Positions 1 through 6,534 of a DNA stretch of 6,534 nucleotides are shown in pieces; within the stretch, counting starts at the first letter, position 1; each line of letters starts with the position of its first letter. The stretch covers positions 1 through 6,534 of the forward strand of contig DAOVFI010000139.1 in NCBI GenBank assembly GCA_030673005.1, read 5' to 3'. This stretch comes from Planctomycetales bacterium. Its GTDB lineage: Bacteria; Planctomycetota; Phycisphaerae; SM23-33. The notes beneath the pieces were generated by a model. It had not been told where the DNA came from. It was given only the letters and a program-made list of their open reading frames with translations, and did no database searches. The translations under genes and the position numbers were made by a program.

Positions 1-1603
<1,603 letters not shown>

Positions 1604-1607
<4 letters not shown>

Positions 1608-2584
1608 TCAGCGCCTCCCCGGGCGCGCCTGGCCCGCGCGAGGAAGTACTCGCCGACAAGGTTCAGCATGAACGTGAACACCAGCAGCAGAAACCCTATG
1701 GCAAAGAGGCAGTGATAGTGTTCCGAACCCTTGACGGTTTCGCCCATGTCGCCGGCAATGATGGCTGTCATCGTTCGCACCGACTGGGTTATATTCCACC
1801 ACGGCGACGGGACCTGGGTGGCGTTGCCCGAAGCCATCAGGACTACCATCGTCTCGCCGATCGCTCGCATCATGCCGAGTATAACCGCTGCGATGATCCC
1901 GCTGTGAGCGGCCGGTATGACGACTTTGATTAATGTTTCGGCGCGCGTTGCCCCAATCGCGTAGGAACCTTCGCGCAGTTCGCGCCCCGCCGATGTCAGG
2001 GCGTCCTCGGCGATGCTGATAATCGTCGGAATAGCCATAATCGCCAGGATAAGAGAGCAATTCAGGGCGTTTGTTCCTGAAGGCAGGCCGAGGTTTTTCT
2101 GCATCCACGGCGACAGGACCAGCACGGCGAAGAAACCGTACGCCACCGACGGGATCGCCGCCAGCAGTTCGATAATCGGTTTGATAATCTGTCGCAGACG
2201 GAACGGGACGATATCGCTGAGAAACACAGCCGCCGACAGGCCGATCGGCACCGCGATAATCAACGCTCCTGCCGTTATATACAGCGAACCGGCCAGCATC
2301 GCCAGAGCGCCGAATTCGGCAGGCTCGGCTGTCGGGAACCATTCCGTGCTGCCGAGCAATTTTCCCACATTGCCGCCGACGAGAAAAGGCCAGGCCTCCC
2401 GCGCGATGAATACGAATATAAGAATGACGGCCAGGACCGACGCGCAAGTTATCAACAACAGCAGGGTTTTGCCCGCCGCCGCCGTAAGATACCCCGCCAA
2501 GTCCTCACCCGGAGTCAACAGCAGCGGCCTGTCGAAATCGACCGCTGCTGAAACGTCGCCTGTCTGTCTAGCGATGTTTGGCAT
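1604..2584 (-). CDS. pstC: Phosphate ABC transporter permease PstC
   Basis: A 326-residue inner-membrane permease, the partner of PstA in the high-affinity phosphate transporter and close to the usual PstC length (about 320). A polar N-terminus of about 35 residues precedes membrane segment 1 (about 40-61). Further segments lie near 95-122, 140-160, 177-192, 225-250 and 291-313. Family hallmarks are IELLAAIPSVAYGFF (138-152), the EAA-type loop REGSYAIGATRAETLIKVVI (204-223), which contacts the ATPase, and MRAIGETM (239-246). The Arg and Glu of this RAxGE motif are implicated in transport by mutagenesis of the E. coli protein. It follows pstS after a 111-base gap containing inverted repeats, and its TGA overlaps the pstA ATG. 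The ATG at 2584 has no clear Shine-Dalgarno sequence; no better start is apparent before membrane segment 1. Confidence 0.96.
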
Positions 2585-2599
2585 TTCAATTCAATGTAT

Positions 2600-2658
2600 T
2601 GCGAAACGGCAAGCCGGGGGCTTGCCGTTCAGCACTGCTCACGATGAACCGTTTCGCA
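2600..2658 (-). repeat. Long-range 10-bp inverted repeat overlapping the hairpin
   Basis: TGCGAAACGG (2600-2609) and CCGTTTCGCA (2649-2658) are exact reverse complements 39 bases apart. The arm at 2600-2609 shares bases 2605-2609 with an arm of the compact hairpin at 2605-2629, so the full stems cannot form together. This resembles an RNA with two alternative folds between pstS and pstC. The complementarity is seen directly; any switching is inference. Confidence 0.55.
2605..2629 (-). repeat. Perfect 10-bp hairpin in the pstS-pstC gap
   Basis: AACGGCAAGC (2605-2614) and GCTTGCCGTT (2620-2629) are exact reverse complements around a 5-base loop, giving a strong GC-rich hairpin in the pst transcript about 20 bases upstream of the pstC start. 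No U-run follows, so it is not a standard intrinsic terminator. It may stabilise the upstream pstS message or lower pstC translation, so that more binding protein than permease is made (inference). It could also be a dispersed REP-like element. Confidence 0.7.
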
Positions 2659-2695
2659 TTCTAATATTTTTTCCACACAGGATAAAGATAACTCA

Positions 2696-3559
2696 TTAGT
2701 AATTCGTCAACGGGACGAACCCCTTTGCCTCGATAACCTCTTGTCCCCTTTCGGTCAGGTGGAACGTTACGAAGGCATGAACAGTCGAGCCTAGTTTGGG
2801 GTAACCGTTGGTGAACATGAACAGAGGCCTGCTGACCGGATACTTACCGGAAGCGATTGTCTTTCGTGTCGGCATCACGCCGCCGATTTTCAAGGCTTTG
2901 ACCGACTTGTCCACGAAGCCCAGGCCCACGTAGGATATTGCTCCGGTTGTTGTCTTGACGCGGTTACGGCCCTGCTCGTTGTGGGCGATGTACTCGACGC
3001 TCTTGGCCATCTTCTGCTTTTTCATCAGAAGTTTGTGAAACGTCTCATAGGTGCCTGATGAGGTGTCCCGGCTGATGGCTACGATCTTCCTGTCCACGCC
3101 GCCGAGTTGCTTCCAATTGGTAATTTCGCCTTTGTATATTTTGCGTACCTGCTCGATGCTCAGCGCCTTGACCGGGTTAGACGGATGCACGATCACACAG
3201 ACGCCGTCCATCGCCACGACATGCGCCACAGGCATCACGCCATTTTCAACGGCCTTCTTGAATTCCTTGGGTTTCATGAACCGGCTCATCGTCGCGATAT
3301 GGCATCGCCCGTCAATCAACGCCGCTGCTCCACTGCCGCTGCCGGTCTCTTTGACGGTGATGGAGACATCCTTGTACTTCCTGGCGAACACTGCCACGAA
3401 GGCCTTGGCGATCGGCCCGACGGTCGTCGAGCCTTCGATCTGCAACCTTGTCTTCTTTTCCTTCGCCGCGGGCTTCTCGTCCGCGCCGGCCCCACACGGA
3501 ACCATGCACAAACTTGCAACCAGCGCCAACCGCACGACCTTTTGCCATTGCTTCTTCAT
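2696..3559 (-). CDS. pstS: Periplasmic phosphate-binding protein PstS
   Basis: A 287-residue exported protein that captures phosphate in the periplasm and delivers it to PstC/PstA. Residues 1-26 look like a Sec signal peptide: a basic start (MKKQWQKVVR), the hydrophobic core LALVASLCMVP and a likely cleavage after AGA (24-26). No good lipobox is visible, so it is probably soluble. Ligand-pocket motifs of the PstS family follow: IEGSTTVGPIAKAF (41-54), TGSGSGAAAL (72-81), IATMSR (88-93) and ISRDTSSGTYETF (162-174). KIYKGEITNWKQLGG (140-154) is also typical. Length fits the shorter PstS class. The ATG at 3559 has a good AAGGAG ribosome-binding site 7 bases upstream. It is first in the pstSCA unit and faces away from the two-component genes across a 158-base region. 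Confidence 0.96.
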   Translation of the reverse strand: MKKQWQKVVRLALVASLCMVPCGAGADEKPAAKEKKTRLQIEGSTTVGPIAKAFVAVFARKYKDVSITVKETGSGSGAAALIDGRCHIATMSRFMKPKEFKKAVENGVMPVAHVVAMDGVCVIVHPSNPVKALSIEQVRKIYKGEITNWKQLGGVDRKIVAISRDTSSGTYETFHKLLMKKQKMAKSVEYIAHNEQGRNRVKTTTGAISYVGLGFVDKSVKALKIGGVMPTRKTIASGKYPVSRPLFMFTNGYPKLGSTVHAFVTFHLTERGQEVIEAKGFVPLTNY

Positions 3560-3566
3560 CTCGTTT

Positions 3567-3572
3567 CTCCTT
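3567..3572 (-). promoter_or_regulatory. Ribosome-binding site of pstS
   Basis: Reading the minus strand, AAGGAG lies 7 bases before the ATG at 3559. It is the clearest Shine-Dalgarno among the full-length genes here, in keeping with high PstS output, and it fixes the pstS start. Confidence 0.85.
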
Positions 3573-3624
3573 ACCAGGTTCCTGAAATTTCCTAATCCGA
3601 CTGCAACCGTATTGTCTGATGTGA

Positions 3625-3653
3625 TTGATAAGGCAGCATTCTCGAAGCGTTAA
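3625..3653 (-). promoter_or_regulatory. Possible sigma70-type promoter for pstS
   Basis: On the minus strand TTAACG (3653-3648) and TATCAA (3630-3625) are separated by 17 bases; each matches 4 of 6 consensus positions. This would give a 5' leader of nearly 60 bases before pstS. The match is weak and could be chance, though activator-dependent promoters often have poor hexamers. Confidence 0.25.
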
Positions 3654-3668
3654 GATTGCGCTAATGCG

Positions 3669-3701
3669 TTCAAGGACGGTTGCGGAGAGATTCACAGGGT
3701 T
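3669..3701. promoter_or_regulatory. Candidate Pho-box: hexamers at 11-base steps
   Basis: On the plus strand TTCAAG (3669), TTGCGG (3680) and TTCACA (3691) start exactly 11 bases apart, i.e. hexamers with 5-base spacers. PhoB/PhoP-family regulators bind direct repeats with this period, and TTCACA fits the TT(A/C)ACA core known for Bacillus PhoP. The site lies in the region shared by pstS and phoB, where the regulator would be expected to bind both units. Only the third unit is a good match. Confidence 0.3.
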
Positions 3702-3717
3702 GTTAGAATGACCGGCG

Positions 3718-4419
3718 ATGTCGAAGAAGCGAATCATCATCGTCGAGGATGAACCCGACATGGCCGAACTGGTGGCCATGCGGCTTCAGCGCGAAGGATA
3801 CGTCGTCGAGACGGTCGGCGACGGGGCCGAGGCGCTGGAGTTGATCCGCTGCTCGCCTCCTGACCTGGTGCTGCTTGACCTGATGTTGCCGGGGATGCCG
3901 GGGACGGAGGTAGCGACGAAACTTCGCAACGACGCCCGCACCGCCGGCGTGCCGATAATCATGCTGACGGCCAGGAGCGAGGAAAGCGACATCGTCGTCG
4001 GTCTGCACCTCGGAGCCGACGATTACATAACCAAGCCCTTCAGCATGTCGGTGCTTGTAGCGCGCATATCGGCCCTGATGCGCCGAAGCCGGGATGTCGC
4101 CTCATCCGACGGCCGGACGCTCAAGGTCGGTCCAATAAAAATAGACGTCGAACGCCACCTGGTGGAAGTGAACGGAAAAAGAATAACACTGACGCTGACG
4201 GAGTTCCGCCTGCTGGTGGCAATTGTCTCGGCCAAGGGGCGGGTGCTGGAACGCAATCAATTAATCGATCAGGCGCTGGGAATGGACACGGTGGTTACGG
4301 ATCGCACCATTGACGTCCACCTGACCGCGTTGCGGAAGAAACTGGGAAAGGCTCGCAAATACATCCAGACCGTTCGTGGACTGGGCTACAAACTAGCGGA
4401 TGAAAATGAAAAGGCATAG
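3718..4419 (+). CDS. phoB: PhoB/PhoP-type response regulator, winged-helix DNA-binding
   Basis: A 233-residue cytoplasmic transcription factor of the OmpR/PhoB family, the expected phosphorylation target of the kinase encoded next. The receiver domain (about 4-120) has the acidic pocket E10/D11, phospho-acceptor D54 in DLVLLDLMLPGMPG, switch residues T84 and Y103, and K106 in DDYITKPF. The C-terminal winged-helix domain (about 135-227) has LTLTEFRLL (158-166), the recognition-helix region TDRTIDVHLTALRKKLG (194-210) and the wing VRGLGYKL (219-226). All key residues are present. An in-frame TGA at 3709-3711 forces the start to the ATG at 3718 or later; no clear Shine-Dalgarno is seen. The PhoB name rests on family features plus the divergent pstSCA genes; OmpR-family members are hard to tell apart by sequence alone. 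Confidence 0.93.
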   Translation: MSKKRIIIVEDEPDMAELVAMRLQREGYVVETVGDGAEALELIRCSPPDLVLLDLMLPGMPGTEVATKLRNDARTAGVPIIMLTARSEESDIVVGLHLGADDYITKPFSMSVLVARISALMRRSRDVASSDGRTLKVGPIKIDVERHLVEVNGKRITLTLTEFRLLVAIVSAKGRVLERNQLIDQALGMDTVVTDRTIDVHLTALRKKLGKARKYIQTVRGLGYKLADENEKA

Positions 4420-6196
4420 GTTCTTCTGGAAACTCTTCGCGGGCAACCTGCTGCTGATGGTGATTATCCTGTCGGTCGGGGGGCTTCTCTCGTATCGCCA
4501 TCTCAACGCCAACTATCAGCGCGAAAACACCGAAGACCAACGCCGCATGACCCGGATATCTCAGTTGCGTTTCCAGCGTTCCTGGCTCCGCCAGGCAAGC
4601 GGGATTGATGTTGAATGTAAGCAGATGTTCTGTAATTCGCCGATGCGGATGACCGTAATAGACGCCGCCGGCCGCGTTCTTGGCGACAGCCATGCCGATC
4701 CGATTACCATGGAAAACCACAAGACCGACGACAGGCCTGAGGTTCTCGATGCATTGAGTGGCAGGAGCGGCCGGGATATCCGTTCCAGCGAGACAGTAGT
4801 GGGGGTGGAGTTTCGATATTTTGCTGAACCAATCGTCAAAGATGGCAAAGTCGTAGGCGCCGTCCGTGTTGCCATGCCCATCCGGGCCATTGCCGAGGGG
4901 CGAACCGTCATTCGCAACGCACTGCTGTTGGCGGCATTGACGGCGGTGGCTGTGGCGGTTGTGATCGCGGGGCTGCTGGGATGGATATGGCATAGACCAC
5001 TGGGGCAAATCACACAGACAGCCAACAGGATCGCCACAGGGGACCTCACCGCAAAGGCGCACGTTCGCGGCTCGGACGAACTTGCCCAACTGGCAACGGC
5101 CCTGAACGAAATGCGTCAAAGCCTCGCCGCCCAGATTGATACGATTACCTCCCAGCGCGAGCACCTGTCGGCCGTCGTGCAGAACCTCCGCGAAGGCGTC
5201 ATCGCACTGGACGGACAGGGACATATAATCCTTATGAATAAGTCGGCAGCCGACATGCTTGACATGGACGCGGAAAACGCAATCGGCCAACATCTTCAGA
5301 CGGTCGTGCGGATTCCAGACGTTCTCGACGTATTCAATCAAGCCGCCAAGACGGGTAAATCGGTCGGCAGGCAGATAGAGGTCGCCACAGGCAGCGGGCA
5401 GCGGATACTCGATTTGCACGCGTCAAAAGTCGCCGGAACCGCCCCGGACGGCATTGCCGCCCTGCTGGTGCTGAGAGACATCACAGAGATAACCCGCGCC
5501 GCTGCAATGAAGGCCGATTTTGCCGCAAACGCCTCACACGAACTTCGCACCCCGCTGGCCACTCTTCGAGCAGCCGTCGATTCGCTGCTTCACACACAAG
5601 GCGAAGAATCGGAAAATCTCAGCAGAATATTGCCTATCCTGGACCGGCACGTCGCGCGTCTGGAGGAGATGACAAACGACCTGCTCGACCTGAATATAAT
5701 TGAAACCGCAAAGCAGCAACTCAGAACTGAGAAGATTGAATTGTCCTCGCTCGTCGGCTGGGCCGAAGAACATTTCGCCCAGGCCGCCGGCGACAAGAAC
5801 ATCGAACTGAAGATCAGCACTACCCAGCCAGCCTCTTTGTTCGAGTCCGACCGGACGCTGATACAACTGATCCTCCAGAACCTGATTGACAATGCGATCA
5901 AATTCACGCCTGCCGCCGGTCGGGTCGAATGCCACCTCCGGCTTGAAGACAACCACCTTGGCATACAGGTAAGCGACACGGGCTGTGGTATTCCTGCCGA
6001 GATGACCGAAAGGGTCTTTGAGCGGTTCTTCCAGATCGAACCGTCCCGCACCGGTGACACAAAAGTCCGCGGCACGGGCCTGGGCCTGGCCATCGTCAAA
6101 CATGCGACCGAACGACTCGGAGGAAAAGTAACGCTCGGCAGCACATCCGGCAAAGGAACCACCGTAATAGTCAGGATTCCGGGATTATCAAACTGA
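4400..6196 (+). CDS. phoR: PhoR-type sensor histidine kinase (extracytoplasmic sensor, HAMP, PAS)
   Basis: A 598-residue membrane kinase that should phosphorylate the preceding regulator in response to phosphate supply. In order: membrane segment 1 (about 12-31); an extracytoplasmic sensor (about 34-172) with a PAS/Cache-like core at 83-160, including MTVIDAAGRVLGDSHADP; membrane segment 2 (about 174-197); HAMP (about 198-250); a cytoplasmic PAS domain (about 255-365); HisKA with H380 in ASHELRTPL; and the ATPase domain with N-box QNLIDNAIKFT (493-503), DTGCGIP (526-532), ERVFERFF (537-544) and GTGLGL (558-563). All catalytic motifs are intact. The large sensor resembles Bacillus PhoR more than E. 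coli PhoR, which has almost no periplasmic part. C73 and C78 lie in the sensor. It overlaps the regulator gene by 20 bases, suggesting translational coupling; the ATG at 4406 is an alternative start. Confidence 0.94.
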   Translation: MKMKRHRFFWKLFAGNLLLMVIILSVGGLLSYRHLNANYQRENTEDQRRMTRISQLRFQRSWLRQASGIDVECKQMFCNSPMRMTVIDAAGRVLGDSHADPITMENHKTDDRPEVLDALSGRSGRDIRSSETVVGVEFRYFAEPIVKDGKVVGAVRVAMPIRAIAEGRTVIRNALLLAALTAVAVAVVIAGLLGWIWHRPLGQITQTANRIATGDLTAKAHVRGSDELAQLATALNEMRQSLAAQIDTITSQREHLSAVVQNLREGVIALDGQGHIILMNKSAADMLDMDAENAIGQHLQTVVRIPDVLDVFNQAAKTGKSVGRQIEVATGSGQRILDLHASKVAGTAPDGIAALLVLRDITEITRAAAMKADFAANASHELRTPLATLRAAVDSLLHTQGEESENLSRILPILDRHVARLEEMTNDLLDLNIIETAKQQLRTEKIELSSLVGWAEEHFAQAAGDKNIELKISTTQPASLFESDRTLIQLILQNLIDNAIKFTPAAGRVECHLRLEDNHLGIQVSDTGCGIPAEMTERVFERFFQIEPSRTGDTKVRGTGLGLAIVKHATERLGGKVTLGSTSGKGTTVIVRIPGLSN

Positions 6197-6260
6197 AGTC
6201 CCCGAATGCAATCCCGCGTTAACCCGGCGAGAGACTTGGGAAAAGATATCGACTTGCGGT

Positions 6261-6297
6261 GCCTTGTCCCTGTGGCTACACTCCAAACGGGACAGGC
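6261..6297 (+). other. Imperfect stem-loop downstream of the kinase gene
   Basis: GCCTTGTCCC (6261-6270) pairs with GGGACAGGC (6289-6297) through nine base pairs with one bulged T and an 18-base loop. It sits between the kinase gene and the radical SAM gene. No T-run follows, so it is a poor intrinsic terminator; it may be a weak attenuator or chance. Confidence 0.3.
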
Positions 6298-6324
6298 TGT
6301 TGGCATTCAGGCAAAGGTCGATTC

Positions 6325-6534
6325 ATGGAAGAAAAGCCTCCGAATCGACGCAAAGGAACACGAACCGTGCGTTTATATCTCGTCAATCCGCGTAATCCGC
6401 TGGTAAGCCTCACCAAGAAGAGCCGCTGGAGCAAGTACCGTGTCTGGAAGCCCCTGGGGCTTCTGGTTGTGGCGGGCCTGACCCCGCCGGAGTGGGAAAT
6501 CACGATCATCGACGAGAACCTCAATATGCCGGAC
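6325..6534 (+). CDS. Cobalamin-binding radical SAM protein, N-terminal fragment
   Basis: An open frame runs from the ATG at 6325 off the right edge (70 codons, no stop). From residue 15 it reads VRLYLVNPRNPLVSL, then RWSKYRVWKPLGLLVVAGL, then EWEITIIDENL. This is the usual opening of the B12-binding (Rossmann-like) domain found before the radical SAM core in this large enzyme family. The CxxxCxxC iron-sulfur motif would lie beyond the window, so substrate and reaction cannot be stated. Start choice is open: the ATG has AAAGG 7 bases upstream, while the in-frame GTG at 6367 has AAAGGA 9 bases upstream and begins right at the conserved strand. The extra 14 residues of the ATG form are basic and unremarkable, so the GTG may be the true start. 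No functional link to phosphate is evident; the gene is probably just adjacent. Confidence 0.8.
   Translation, partial: MEEKPPNRRKGTRTVRLYLVNPRNPLVSLTKKSRWSKYRVWKPLGLLVVAGLTPPEWEITIIDENLNMPD

Noticed and set aside
2585..2695. Intrinsic terminator between pstS and pstC
   Set aside because: The hairpin is strong but no U-run follows it in the transcript, and pstC and pstA must be transcribed from somewhere upstream, so full termination is unlikely.
3051..3653. Plus-strand open frames of 162-200 codons opposite pstS
   Set aside because: They are antisense to pstS, which has a signal peptide, ligand motifs and a good ribosome-binding site. The antisense products resemble no family I know.
3708..3752. 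14-codon open frame (MTGDVEEANHHRRG) starting just upstream of the regulator gene
   Set aside because: No ribosome-binding site and it overlaps the start of the regulator gene out of frame. It is too short to distinguish from chance.
4295..5419. 374-codon open frame on the minus strand, antisense to the kinase gene
   Set aside because: It lies opposite the clearly coding regulator and kinase genes. Its product is rich in His, Cys, Pro and Arg with no recognisable domain, as expected for a shadow frame in GC-rich coding DNA.

Overview
The window carries a phosphate-starvation locus made of two divergent units, plus the start of an unrelated gene at the right edge. On the minus strand, reading right to left, are pstS (periplasmic phosphate-binding protein), pstC and pstA (the two membrane permease subunits of the high-affinity phosphate ABC transporter). 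pstA runs off the left edge, and the ATPase gene pstB (and often phoU) would be expected just beyond it. On the plus strand are a PhoB-type response regulator and a PhoR-type sensor histidine kinase that overlap by 20 bases. The last ~210 bases encode the N-terminus of a cobalamin-binding radical SAM protein.

Layout: 1-1607 pstA (partial, minus); 1604-2584 pstC (minus, overlapping pstA in an ATGA); 2585-2695 a gap with two overlapping, mutually exclusive inverted repeats; 2696-3559 pstS (minus); 3560-3717 the divergent promoter region; 3718-4419 phoB-like (plus); 4400-6196 phoR-like (plus); 6197-6324 a short gap with one weak stem-loop; 6325-6534 radical SAM gene (partial, plus). No stretch above 160 bases lacks a gene.

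How it works, from family knowledge: PstS captures phosphate in the periplasm and delivers it to PstC/PstA. The kinase is expected to phosphorylate the response regulator when phosphate is scarce, and the regulator to act on the shared intergenic region to raise pst and its own expression.

The organism looks like a Gram-negative, moderately GC-rich bacterium. The very long PstA, with an extra domain of about 250 residues between its first two membrane segments, and the style of the radical SAM N-terminus remind me of Planctomycetes, perhaps Phycisphaerae; this is recollection, not a search result. The region is mostly ordinary core physiology. The observations most worth a second look are the PstA insertion and the pstS-pstC intergenic RNA structure. 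I see no mobile elements, CRISPR arrays, tRNA or rRNA.
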